Source: Fasciola hepatica
Lineage: Eukaryota; Platyhelminthes; Trematoda; Plagiorchiida; Fasciolidae
DNA length: 64,000 nucleotides
Reading direction: 5' to 3'
Assembly: GCA_948099385.1 (NCBI GenBank)
Contig: CANUEZ040000168.1
Coordinates: 1,365,501-1,429,500 of the forward strand
Numbering within the stretch: the stretch's first letter is position 1; each line of letters opens with the position of its first letter. Position numbers and translations under genes: made by a program. Under the pieces are notes generated by a model. The model did not search any database. It was not told the DNA's origin and worked only from the letters and a program-made list of their open reading frames with translations. This document shows, in pieces, positions 12,557 to 23,690 of the stretch.

Positions 12557-13000
12557 GTGAGAATGGGACACTGTGTAATTCGTAAAACAAAAGGTGGAAC
12601 GAAGATATCCGCTGAGGTAATGACAGAGAAGACTGAGGTATCAATAATCTCAAATATTTGTGTTGGTGTTGATGACAGAGGTAATCAATATGAACCCAGA
12701 GAACGAAAATCCTACACTCAGAAAAAAACTGTCAACAATGAAGATCGCAGGCATATTGTACAAAGTGCCAGAAACGGTGACCATTTGAAGCTGATATCTG
12801 ATCATCTCGAAGGCATTAAAAAGTTTTCCACCAGACTTTGTGAGGCTAACAGTGCCGTTGATTTCATCAAGGCATGTGTTTCTAGCAACCAATATCCCAC
12901 CAAGTACTGGAAACATTTGCGTCGATGCCGGATTTTTCCTAACAGTAAGACAGTAAAACGTCATGCTCTAATCAACTGGATACTAATAAAACTTCGATAA
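12557..13000 (+). pseudogene. PLE 1 N-terminal region
   Basis: An open stretch of about 147 codons, basic and Lys/Arg rich, with no catalytic motif (residues NGDHLKLISDHLEGIKKF and PTKYWKHLRRCR are typical of its style). Position and frame continuity toward the RT make it the N-terminal part of the PLE protein. The first in-frame ATG is at 12563; a true start cannot be chosen without an intact relative. It ends at a stop near 13,000, and coding resumes in another frame. Confidence 0.6.
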
Positions 13001-13498
13001 TTGAGTTCGAAAAGAATGTTGCCCAATGCCAACTGCACACAGAAGTACTAGAAGAGAATGACAGACGCCAGTTCTTGCAATACGTTCATAAGATTATAAA
13101 CAGCCGCTATGAAAAGAAAGTGTCGTCATCGAAGAACCAACTGATACCTCAAGCTCAGTTCCCAAAACGAACCCGAACGGTATGTACATAACTTGATCGT
13201 GTTCTGATCGAAGCCTTATCTCTCGGTTCGAAGTTTTGTTGCCTACGTCAAAAAGAAAGCCAGGTAGACTTTGAAATACCTTTCGAGAACTTGGTAGGAC
13301 AAACTGTTGACCTCAAACCAAAGTCAGCAGAGGATTTAGAACGTTTCAAGTCGTCATTAGTCACGGCATGTTACCAGTATCGGCGATATCAAGTCCGTAA
13401 TCATGGTCCTTTAACAAAAACATTTTGACGCACTTAAGGATCTACAACGAAACCCTCAAATTCTCCTAAGCAGACCTGACAAGGGAGCCGATATTGTT
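13001..13498 (+). pseudogene. PLE 1 connector before RT, frameshifted
   Basis: From about 12,985 one frame reads IIEFEKNVAQCQLH and, after a stop near 13,190, VLIEALSLGSKFCCLRQKES, the A-L-S-L-G-x-K-F-C block found before RT in PLEs. A frameshift near 13,425 leads into DALKDLQRNPQILLSRPDKG, the first RT box. The stops here are the main reason this copy is not functional. Confidence 0.75.
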
Positions 13499-13915
13499 GT
13501 GATGGACCGCGCCTCATACGTGACAAAGATGTTAGATCTTTTGTGTGATCAGTCTAAGTTCACTCGTGACGCATCACAAAAAGACCAAACAGAGAAGGCG
13601 GAAAATGGAATTACTGACACACTGAAACGTCTCAGAGACCAAGGCTACATTTTACCTAGCCTCTTTGAAAGCCTTAAACCCGTAGGCTCCACCGTACCTC
13701 GACTATATGGCCTTCCAAAAGTTCATAAACCTGGACTACCCTTACGCCCCATCGTTTCCATGACAAATTCAGCATACCACATGACAGCCCAACGGATAGT
13801 TAGACTTTTAGAACCCGTACGACAGAAATTTGCAAAACATACACTCCGTGACACGTTTCACTTTATTGAAGTTATTAAAGATGTGAACATGTCAGGAAAC
13901 AAATGTTCTCTTTAG
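13499..13915 (+). pseudogene. PLE 1 reverse transcriptase, fingers part
   Basis: The frame carries IVVMDRASYVTKM, then PRLYGLPKVHKPGLPLRPIV (the hallmark PLE fingers motif near residues 73-92) and TLRDTFHFIEVI. It ends in a TAG at 13913-13915. The next frame begins with an overlapping MFSLDVVSLFTNVPL, so a single-base frameshift near 13,895-13,905 splits the RT in two. The enzyme would prime reverse transcription at chromosome breaks or telomeres in active PLEs. Confidence 0.9.
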
Positions 13916-15183
13916 ATGTGGTTTCTTTGTTCACCAATGTACCTTTGATTGAAACAGTAGACTTAATTTATTCATTTGTTGATGAAGAAGCAATATCCGT
14001 AGGAATTCCAACGGCCAATCTAAGAGAACTAATTCTTCAATGCACTTTGAATGTACAGTTTGTGTTCAACAACACTTATTATCGCCAGAAGGATGGGGTT
14101 GCTATGGGGTCACCTCTAGGACCACTTCTTGCTGACATTTTCATGGCAAAACTGGAGACTCAAGCATTGCGCAGAACAATAAGTCGATTGGACCACTACT
14201 ACCGATATGGGGATGATATATGTTGCATAGCTGATGCACAAACCAACTTATATGATATATCTCGCGAATTCAACACCACGCACTCCACAATCAGGTTCAC
14301 CACAGAGATGGAAGAAGACAATTGCTTACCGTTTCTTGATGTACACCTAAACAGACGGCCTGATGGCTCGATCCAGAGGAAGGTGTATCGGAAAGCCACC
14401 TGGAATGGCCAGTACACAAACTTTCACAGTTTTGTGCCACTTGGTTACAAACGTAATCTGGTACGCTGTATTCTACACAGAGCGAAACATATCTGCACTG
14501 CAGATACTCTAGAGGCCGAGCTATCAAACATAAGGAAGACGCTACTTAGCAACGGTTATCCTGAGAAATTCATCCAAAGAAACTGGACCGAATGGATAAA
14601 ACCAGCGAGAATCACAAAAGCAGAAAAGAAAGTATTATTCATCCGACTCCCCTTCAAGGGAGATGTCGCAGCCGATAAAGTCTGTAAAATTTTGAGTGCC
14701 ACGGTTAAGTCCACCTTCAACGCTGCCAAGGTCAGATGCGTCTTTTTCACGTCACTAATAATCCGATGTGAAAATAAAGATAAGCTGCCCATGTTGACCT
14801 CATCCATGATTATCTATCAATTCAGGTGCACCTGTGGTGCTACTTACATAGGTCGAACGGCAAGACAGCTATCAAAACGCATCAAGGAGCATCACCCACG
14901 ATGGCTTAGACACGGAGGCAATGGAGTAGTATCAAGCTCAATCGTCTCGCACTTATTAGAAACTGGGCATTCAATCGACATCCAGTCCGCCTTCAAAGTC
15001 GTCTACCGGGTCCCACAACATGTGTCAAGAGCAATTAGGCTCCGGATACTAGCAACTGCCGAGGCAATTATCATCCGCCTCTTGAAGCCTGAGCTTTGCG
15101 CGCAACGAAAATTAGTCCAAGCACTACAACTCCCATGGCCAACACTCAACTGTGTTACACAACCTGGCGCAGCGGTGACGTAA
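13903..15183 (+). pseudogene. PLE 1 RT palm/thumb and GIY-YIG endonuclease
   Basis: A 426-codon frame. It starts with FSLDVVSLFTNVPL, the first catalytic Asp. QKDGVAMGSPLGPLLADIF follows near residues 64-82, then YRYGDD near 100-105 (YGDD at 14206-14217). The thumb has TEMEEDNCLPFLDV and WNGQYTNFHSFVPLGYK. The GIY-YIG domain begins about residue 306 with FRCTCGATYIGRTARQL, then RIKEHHPRWL and TAEAIIIRLLKPELCAQ, holding the expected Tyr, Arg and Glu. Length and content are typical for a PLE C-terminal two thirds. No stop interrupts it, so this is a recent copy. Confidence 0.95.
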
Positions 15184-17511
15184 GCTAATTAGCACAGGGT
15201 ACATAATCTGGTCACTCACACAGGATTCCATCCCTCCTCACCCTTAATTATCCACACTGACCTAGTGAGACTTTTCCAACTCTTCTTAATAATTCGTTTT
15301 CATATAAATGTGATTGTAATGGCTTGAGAATGAAATTACCGAAAACATATGTTCACCTACAACTCGTGTTCTGAGCATTATAAAAGTGATCGAGGAACTG
15401 GGTTAAAACGGAGAATCGGGAAAAGAAAATTTTCGGTTGATATTATCGCTAAGCTATGCAGCATTGTCGACGAGAATCCTTGAATCACTGTCGCTCGGAT
15501 TATACCAATATGTGAGCGTGAATTTTCCACGTTAATCAATAGCGCGACCTCTATTGATCGATACCTTAATAACAGTGGCTACAGCACGAAAAACCTACAA
15601 TCCAACCCAATAAATGAAACAGCGTCGATTTTATGGCAAAGCCCGCGCAATAAGCAGAATGTTTACAAGAGCAGGGAAGTTCTGTTACGACTTTACTTTG
15701 ATGAAACCAGTCGTAATCTTTTGGTGTGCTCGATCGATCGGACGATCTGTTAGAAGATAGCCATGCATAAAAACCTTGCTATCAAGTAAAGAGGTGGACC
15801 TGATTATCATTGCAAGCATTTCGACCTATAGGATGTCACATTATGAATTTCACGAAGAAAATAAACGACTCGACTTTCAATAGATTCTTCGAAGCATACT
15901 CCACTAAAGTGAATACCAAACAGCCCAACATTGAAGTAGGGTTTGTTTTTGATAATCCTCTCTTACATAGACTAGCATCTGAAGCTCGTTTGGTCATTAG
16001 ACATCCATTTCGTCTTCTTTCTGCACGTAGTCCATTTTTTCAACCCCATTGAGAAAGTATTTAACTGTTTCAGAAGTCCGGTAGAAGTTTTACTGGAAGT
16101 GAACAGGTGAAAGCTCATGTGTGCACCAGAAGGACTGTCTGTCCACATGCATGGGTTTCTCTAATTACAAGAAATTTTCCATAAATCCATTCATTGTAGC
16201 ACAACAACTACTTGAGCTTCGTGCGAGGGACACAATTTCACATTCGTGCAACCATCTAAGGCGTTTTTAGATTCATAGTTGGTTCTTAGGAGCAGCATAC
16301 TCATGACTGAGTAAAGGCACTCTATTGAGTGACCCAAACGACCCCGTCTACGTTAGCGAAGCAGTCGGATCAGTCAACTTCGCCCAATACACATATTCAC
16401 GTTTAGTCTCAACTAGTATTCCGGCCATACACACTCACACCTTTCGGTGCATGAAACTCTTCAAGGGAGTGGGCTCACCAGACTATCCTCAAGACTATCG
16501 CACCGCTGTCAGTGTGTTGTAGTCAGAGCGCACATGCACACACGCGCATGCATGCACCCACAAATACACACACCACAACTATCCCGAATTAAAACTAGCA
16601 AACACAAACGGTAATAAACTTGAATACCTATAAAAAGTAGTTATTAATTCAATGGACATCCAAGTTGTTTTGGCCTTAAAAAGACCGAGTAATCGTTCCC
16701 TGGTTCTGAGAAGAACCGATACATCGTCCTTCGGAGGAGATTTATGATGTGGTTCCCCTTACAATAGATGTTCAGAAACACCACTGTCCTGTACCATGCA
16801 AATCCGTAGGAGCCAAACCATGCTTCCGAGAACACTCTCCAGCATTGCAGCTGGAATCTCCCTCCAAACAGGTTGGTATCGGACCTCTAACCAATCCACC
16901 TTTTCTAGCTTGGGGTCATAGACACCTTTCATGAGATGGTCCCACAAGAAGAAGCAGAATGTTAGTCTGGAGACCACGGAGGCCGTAATACTCGACACCC
17001 CCCCCCCATTACCTCAGAAGAAATATGGGTGGAGAACAATCCAGAGAAATTTCTTCATCAGAAAGGACGAAAAGCCACGCGGTTTGGGGGAAAAGGTCGT
17101 GCAAGTTTCAGGTAGACAAGTTGCATAATCGAAGGATCGAAGGACACACACAAACAAAATTCTAGTGTTACGGGAAATGGCCAAAGTTCACATGAACCCG
17201 GAAGAACTAGAAACATTCATTTTTATCAACGAAGGAAAGACGTGAGGGAATAGTCTGGTACATTGTCGACGGACTGCTTGGTTCCTTTAGTGAACAACAC
17301 GACGGTTTGGCGGACAGCCAACACTTCTTTGCTTGTTGCACTGCGGGAACAGCTTTTGTGTCCAAATGCCAGGTTACACTGATTCCGTCTGAAACCTAAA
17401 TTCAAGTTGGAGGAGTGCATCTCAAATTCCATGAAGATGCTGGCGTAAGCTATTGGTCAGATTTGTTAGAAAATGTGATGAAAGAAAGTAGATCCATCAT
17501 TCTGGAGAGCG

Positions 17512-17513
<2 letters not shown>
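15184..17513. other. Unassigned stretch after PLE 1
   Basis: The first few hundred bases are probably the PLE 3' untranslated region. Beyond that I see only short open stretches without motifs, a CA-rich tract near 16,530-16,575 and a run of C at about 16,999-17,007. Confidence 0.45.

Positions 17514-17567
<54 letters not shown>
17514..17567. repeat. (AT)n microsatellite
   Basis: An uninterrupted TA/AT dinucleotide tract of about 54 bases. Confidence 0.98.
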
Positions 17568-17568
<1 letters not shown>

Positions 17569-20500
17569 CACTCAATCAATCTCCTGAGTTTAGGCGTTGT
17601 GCCAAACAAAGCAAGGTTCAGTTGGAGAGAAAGGGCTAGATAATGTCAGATACTATGATTCGTTTTCCGGGGCAGTACTGTCAGGGTACCCGGACCAGAG
17701 CATTTGATCTTCTTAGGAGTCCACAACCAACACCTTTAGCTATCTAAGGCCTAACTCTCAAGGCAGCATAAGATCCGTAACTCACGGGGGTTCAATGAGT
17801 TCATAAGCCCTTCGGATGTGGATTTAACTAACGAATGCTATTGTAACAAGGACGACAATACACGGTAGGATACATGGATTTCAACGGCCAAACGATTGGT
17901 CCGACAGTCTCAGTTGACGGCCCGATCGGCAGCCCCTCACCTGGGCCATCTTGCTGGTTGCCGGAGATCCAGCTGCTTCCCCCCTGGTAGTCCGTATGCC
18001 TCCTTTAGCCTGCCTCCGGAAGCTTCCGAGGTACTCACCGTCTGTTCTATTGTCTGTGGCCCTCGTTTGGTTCGTCCGTTCGCCTTGATCTTCACGTAGT
18101 TCCCTAGCTCCAGCGTTCCTCGTTACACTACAAATGGGCTGGATAATAAAAGCAAACTCACTTGTCTTATGTTCTTCATGCTCATGTGCCTAATCAGTTA
18201 CACACATGATATAATCACTGTATACTGGTTGATATTTTTATCTTAATTAGGGCATTGCCCTAGTTCAGTTATTACTGGCTTCCGATATTCGAAACCCATC
18301 ATCCACACTGCGATCGACAAGACAATTTTAATCGAGAGCTCGCAAAATTTAAAACCCAAAGGCAGTTTTTTCTCCAGAACATTTGCACCGTTTCCCCTTT
18401 CATTGAGCTCGAACCCTCACCGTGCCAGTGAATAAAAAGTCCTAATCTGGAACATCCTCATATGGTCAAATCACTGGACTCGACTCGTTCCAGCTATTTT
18501 AAAGAATCTCTAACGTGGATCGATGTGATAGTGTGGTGCAGTAGAGCTATACATGATTTTAAAACGGATCTTGTACCAATTATCTATCGAGGTGTACCAA
18601 GTCTAGACTGGTATACATAAGCAAATAACAGAACAGGATTACATAGAGTAGAATAGCTATAAACTACTAACGTACTCTGAAGTAAAACAGTATTTTTTTT
18701 ACTTCTTTTTTATATTTTTTGTACAATGAAGTGCGGCCATTCAGGAAGGGGTGCCGTGGCCATTGAAAGGCTGCCTAACAACTTTTCTGAGATGGCCATA
18801 CCCTCATGGTGGATTACGGTATCTGAGAGATTGCTTGTGACTTTAATTCAGCTGGTTGAGAACTTAATTAGTCACGAGAGCCAACTGAAGAGTTATATTC
18901 GATTTGTTTAGTTCCAACGACCACCAACCATGCAACGGATGTAGTGATGTGGCCTGCTATCTCGGCGGCAACCTTGGTCGGAAATATGAAAGGAATAAGA
19001 GTATGAAAATACTGAGAAACGAACTGGAATAATAGGATAAAACTGATGAGGAAATTTTATGAATAATAGAGCGCCGTTGATTGAGGCACCTAGCCACATC
19101 CTCCAATGTGTCCAACCACTTAGTCGGGGGCTTTGTTGGATCTCACCCAGAAGACCTAACACTCCTGTTCAAGTCCACTGTTTAGGCTTTCTCGCATATT
19201 TATTCAAGCTATGATGATCGGTAATCTGTTTTTACCTATTCACCCCGGAGTGAACATGAGTGGCGAAGAGTCCTGTCCGGCATATAGCAACTTGAGATCT
19301 CATCCGTAATTAATACAGTTAAACTTTCACTGCTAGCTGTACCAGGCAGTGTTTTTGTTGTCCTCCCCCACTAACCTCTAACTTTATTTGGTATTGCTTC
19401 TTTGGTTCTGTTGTGTTCGTAATCTTCATCAACGGAGCACGTATTGGCTGCATCCCATTTATTTGTAGGAGTGCAAACTCAACTAGACCACAGGCAGCAA
19501 GTAACCCACAAGCAGACAAGCAAGTAAATGAAGGAAGTAAGCTATATGTGCTATCACGCGCAAAAGAGTGAGGCCAGTCATTACATAGCGAGTCGATCGA
19601 TCAATACTGCTCGCGCTGAAGCATGAATAAAGATCAACTCGAAGCAGGCGTGTGTCCATTCACGAGAGGAAACTGATCGGTTGTTTGTGTAGTTTGCATG
19701 ACTTTAACCGGACTCAACAAGTTCTGTGGTTCTACTCTACGAAACGTATGACTTTCCAGACATTCATATAGCAATGCGAGAACAAATAAAGGAGAATGAG
19801 AATGTCTTGTTATTTTTCATTGTACGGGTTAACTAAATTAGGACTGCGTTATTTTACTGAAAGTACATGATTGCCGTCTAATGTGATCCATCTTTTCCAA
19901 CCGAGCTTGTCGTTACTTCCGCAGTTTTCGACGTTATACCAATCCTTCCGGGGTATCCTTTGTAAGCCAGTGGTGTTTTACTCAACAGCAGACCAAGGTA
20001 TTCCAGCGTGGAGGTGCCGGAGCGTCGATGTTTACACTTGAAATAAAAATAACATAAGCATACCAGTGAAACATCAATCGAATAGAGCTGCTAAATATTC
20101 CATCTTATTTACTCTAACCGTAAATTGCTAAGCAACTCCGTTAGGCGCATGTTCCACAACCATTCTTCAATCTGCTTGACTTCATTCCAGGACCACTGCT
20201 TCCCACTTAGCCACAAATTTCGTCCGTGGAGAAGTGTCAGTGGGACATCACTTGACTACACTGGAGGTGTCAATCCAACAAACCGCTTTATACGAAATGA
20301 TGTTTACGTGGAGACGATAGAAAGTCTGCATCTCAGGGGCGATTCGCCATTTATCCGCAAAGGCTAGGGATACTCACCTAAATGATTACTCAGACTTTCG
20401 TGACATCCGACGAAAAACCACCCGTTCGATCAGAAGTGACCGCAATGACTACTGGACCTTTGTATGTTTGGCTCACGCGGTTATTTGCTTATACACGCAC

Positions 20501-20789
20501 GCATGATCTACACCCCGCGCAATCATGGACGCACGTCTGCAATCGTTCACACACATAAACAGTTGACCTTTGTCGTGTTTCGTCCCGGACAGCACTGACC
20601 AGTCAGATCGTATCACGTGTGGCACGGCCTTGCATGGCTTAATCCGATTGTACAGATGTCTTATGCTTCCAGTTACATACATCATTGACTCACGCACTTG
20701 CATACTTGGTTACGTTTTCACTTGTTCGCTTGTACTGGTGTTTACCGTACGTTTCTTTGACATACACGTTTACCCTAACAAGTGAGCTT
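17568..20789. other. Unassigned stretch with a GC-richer patch
   Basis: From about 17,880 to 18,120 the DNA is visibly richer in G and C than its surroundings. It is open on the + strand (17,896-18,099, Pro/Ser-rich), which might mark an exon or a repeat, but no motif supports a name. The rest (18.1-20.8 kb) is AT-rich and featureless apart from short open stretches. Confidence 0.4.
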
Positions 20790-21763
20790 TTTTGCTGATT
20801 AGTGAGCTGCGGGACACAACAGACCGAGATCACGGAATCCATGGGGAATACGGTCTCTTCTGCAAGCTCTTCCATCTGATCCGAGCTGCATCTTGTAAGC
20901 GACAGACGGTAGAACCTCTCCTTCGCGACTCTGCCAAACTGTTCATTTCTGAGCAGCCTGAAAAGATGCAAAGATGAACCGAATGCTTCAACTGATAACT
21001 GAACCGTTCCATGGGCAACCTCTGAATTGAAAGGTGTGACGTTAGAAGCAACCTACCAAGCCAAGAAGATATTATCAATACAATACAGAAGCTGAGAAAC
21101 CAAGAAGCTCTTGGAAAAGACGGCATCGTGCCGGAGATACATAAACCATGTCTTTCGACACCGATGAAGCCACTTAACACCCTGTTTTGCTTAATCTGTG
21201 GAGAACAACAATCCTCAGCGGACCGATGAACCTCAATATCACTCCCTCTTTCAAAGAAAGGCGACAGGACCGTGTTTTTAAACTACCGTGGCATCAGTCC
21301 GTCTCTTTGTTTAACCGTCCCACAGTGGTATGCGAATAGCGCTGTCGACCCAATCAAGGAGGCTTCTGTCATGACAGAGGACGTGTGAATCAAATATTCG
21401 TCCTTTACAGAGTATGAAAGCATCGGTACGAGTTTCATCAACTGCAGCTTGTTTTACTGATTTATGGGCCGCTTTTGACCCAGTCGCCAGAGGATCGCAG
21501 ATGGAATGCCCCGAAAGCTTATCGATTTCATGAGGTCGCACTACCTCAATACGCATGCGAGAGAAAAATACAGTGATTTGTCCAACAGTTTCTGTGTTAG
21601 GTAAGGCTGTCTCTTGTCGCGGGTGCTGTTCAACTACACCATCAGTTGGATAATGCGTCAGACACTCAACAGTTACTGCAGTATTCAGCTGGGCACCGAT
21701 GTTTTCCTCGACCATTGAAAATTCCCAAACCACACGGTCACCCTTAGAAACAGCCTTACAACC

Positions 21764-22186
21764 GTGCAGCCAGTTCTGAATTGCGTAGAATTCTTCGCAA
21801 ATGTCATCAGACTAAAGATCAATAAGCCAAAGTCCAAGATCATTTCAGCTGCTCTACGCAGTCCATTCAACCGATGTACGTCAATGGCAAACAAATCAAT
21901 CGCGAAAGGTGTTCAAGTATCCGGGTCTCCAATCCTCGCTCATGATCCAGCCAAAAACGAAGTCAAACCGCTCATAGACACCGCCAGAATTTCATTTTGC
22001 CAGCTTCGTAGTGCACTGCTGGCACCTAAAGAAATCATTCTCCGAACCCAAGTCCGAGTCTCCGGGGCCGCTATTCGTCCAATGCTATACTGCCGTTGTG
22101 AAAAGTGGTCACCATGTGTGGAGAATATCAGAAAACTGGAAGTGTTTGACCATTGGAGTTTGCGACAGACGATCAAAGTGGCCTGA
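21764..22186 (+). pseudogene. RTE-like LINE, RT thumb and connector fragment
   Basis: A 140-codon open stretch, the longest clean piece of this LINE. It begins near the end of the palm (NCVEFFANVIRLKINKPKSK), passes the G-V-x-x-x-G-S-x-I segment (KGVQVSGSPILAHDPAKNE) and ends in KLEVFDHWSLRQTIKVA. These are standard blocks of fluke LINE proteins downstream of the catalytic YADD box. The YADD box itself is not visible upstream. Confidence 0.85.
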
Positions 22187-22557
22187 CACGACGTGCTTCC
22201 GAAAGTAACAATAAAATTAAGCTGCTTTGCTATCGAAAGCTGTCACTGTTCTATCAACGCCGACGACTACAGAGGTCTGAACAGGTCCTAGGACGTCCGG
22301 ACATGGAGATCTCAAAGCAGTGTTTTTTTCATGTTCCATTTCCAGAACGGTACTGTCCCCTTGGAAAACAGCCGAGAACATGGAGCAGTGCTGTTAAATC
22401 GGAAGTAGAGCGATTTGAACTCCAGTCTGTCTACGGCATTCGCAATCAGAAGCAGAACTGGATTTCCGTAAGCTTGGATCTCCCATCCGGTCGTCGCTCA
22501 TGGGCAGGTGCCTTTTGGGACATCCATGAAGTCGATTCATCCTCCCACAGGAGCTAG
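22153..22557 (+). pseudogene. RTE-like LINE, C-terminal fragment
   Basis: This frame overlaps the previous one by a shift. Its last 35 codons (WISVSLDLPSGRRSWAGAFW onward) match the conserved C-terminal D-R-x-x-W-x-x-x-x-R-D-x-x-E-A-D-S-S-S-H-R ending. The middle is only loosely similar. Confidence 0.75.
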
Positions 22558-22888
22558 CAGTATAGAAATATATATATGCCTATCCAGTCATGTTATATAT
22601 CCCGAAACTTCAAAGTTAGTACTGTGCTCATCTTTGCCGTACACCGCTCACTCGGCCACCCCTCCAGTATTAGCGACTCAGTCGAGTCAATCAATACTGG
22701 AATACGGCTCACATTCGCCCTTAACCGAAACTGGTCTTCTTTTGGCACTCACTTCTAGTGTGATGCACGAACATCTCCCAGGGATGATGACGTACACTAT
22801 GTGACAGAATTATTGAACCCCTTCATTTTGCGCATATTTCCGCTTCTGTATTCTCTATTAAAACCATGTCTGGTCAGTACGATCTAAT
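22558..22888. other. Spacer between LINE and mariner remnant
   Basis: It probably includes the LINE 3' tail and the 3' end of the transposon on the other strand. No gene is seen. Confidence 0.45.
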
Positions 22889-23690
22889 ACCCATTACGGT
22901 GCAGAATACAAAATTTCACAAACAAACTTCTTATTTTGAGCGAAATAAATCAGAATATACGAATAAAGGGAGTGACAAACGTGTAGGACCCCGGTCAGCT
23001 CGGCTTTCATAGTTACCACTTGAAATTGCGTGTAACCACTATTGTGCTTGACTACCTCGATACGGCTTCTCGGCATACTTTTAACAAGATCTGTGATTGT
23101 CTCTTTGTCAATATTCACGTATTGTCACCTGAGGGAAGCTACCAATTTACCCTTTGACCGGTAAACCATAAAATCCTTGCACGCCTGGAGAGCAAGTGTG
23201 ACCCATGGGTTATCAGTCGGGCTCAAAACTGGGCTTTAGGCTGGGCACTGCATACCCTTGATCCCACAGAACGAGAGCCAACATTTTTTTTAGAGTATGA
23301 CCCATGTACAGAACCCTTATCACGTTGGAGTATGGCATCCTCTTGTAATCCGTTGGTCTCTAGTGGGAGCAAGAACTGACCGAAGTAATATTATACGCAG
23401 CGGAATCTTATATACCTTCAGGTATGACTAGCTCACATTTGCCTTTTGCTAAGAAGGCTCCGCAAAAAACCATCGAGATCTTTTCGTTGATTTTTCCCAG
23501 AAAATTCTTCCTTCTTTTCTGATATGACTCCAGTGAAAATTCCGGGAATCCGATCTATCCAAACTAAATATTTTCGTCACTAAGGTAGACCTTTACCCAC
23601 TAGTCTGTCCATGATACGTGTGCTTCAGCTCATGATAAGCGTTGTTCTTTATGCAGCTGTGTGACAGTAAAAGATTTTTCTATTTTGTTA
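22889..23690 (-). mobile_element. Decayed Tc1/mariner-type transposase
   Basis: Read on the - strand, one frame gives FSLDRSDSRNFHW, HIRKEGRIFWEKSTKRS and then, shifted, MVFCGAFLAKGKCELVIPEG. These match in order the D-E-x-x-F-x-L-x-x-x-D-G-x-x-x-x-W and V-M-V-W-G-x-x-S-x-x-G blocks of DDE/D transposases. Near 23,230 the codons resemble P-x-x-S-P-D-L-x-P. The last 35 codons (22,990-23,118) read ITDLVKSMPRSRIEVVKHN, the classic C-terminal L-V-x-S-M-P-R-R block. Stops and frameshifts throughout show it is inactive. Terminal inverted repeats were not identified. Confidence 0.75.

Larger units (their letters stand above)
12557..15183 (+). mobile_element. Penelope-like element 1, RT plus GIY-YIG endonuclease, nearly complete coding part
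   Basis: A Penelope-like retroelement. The coding frame runs from an N-terminal region through the RT to a C-terminal GIY-YIG endonuclease, the arrangement of endonuclease-bearing PLEs. Conserved boxes include LSRPDKGAD, RLYGLPKVHK, FTNVPL, QKDGVAMGSPLGPL and YGDD. Damage is light: stops and frameshifts in 12.98-13.47 kb and one frameshift near 13,900 inside RT. PLE long repeats at the ends were not located. Confidence 0.95.
20790..22557 (+). mobile_element. RTE-type LINE, decayed reverse transcriptase through C-terminus
   Basis: A chain of frames reads as an RTE-like endonuclease-reverse transcriptase from the pre-RT linker to the natural C-terminus. Blocks include RQTVEPLLRDSAKLFISEQ (about 20,900), EALGKDGIVPEI and VFLNYRGIS in RT, and PRKLIDFMRS. 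A C-terminal half follows (21,764-22,186) with DTARISFCQLRSALLAPKE and RKLEVFDHWSLRQTIKVA. The last frame ends DLPSGRRSWAGAFWDIHEVD and SSSHRS before its stop at 22,555-22,557, the usual end of such proteins. There are many frameshifts and stops, so it is dead. The RTE assignment comes from motif wording and needs a tree. Confidence 0.85.
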
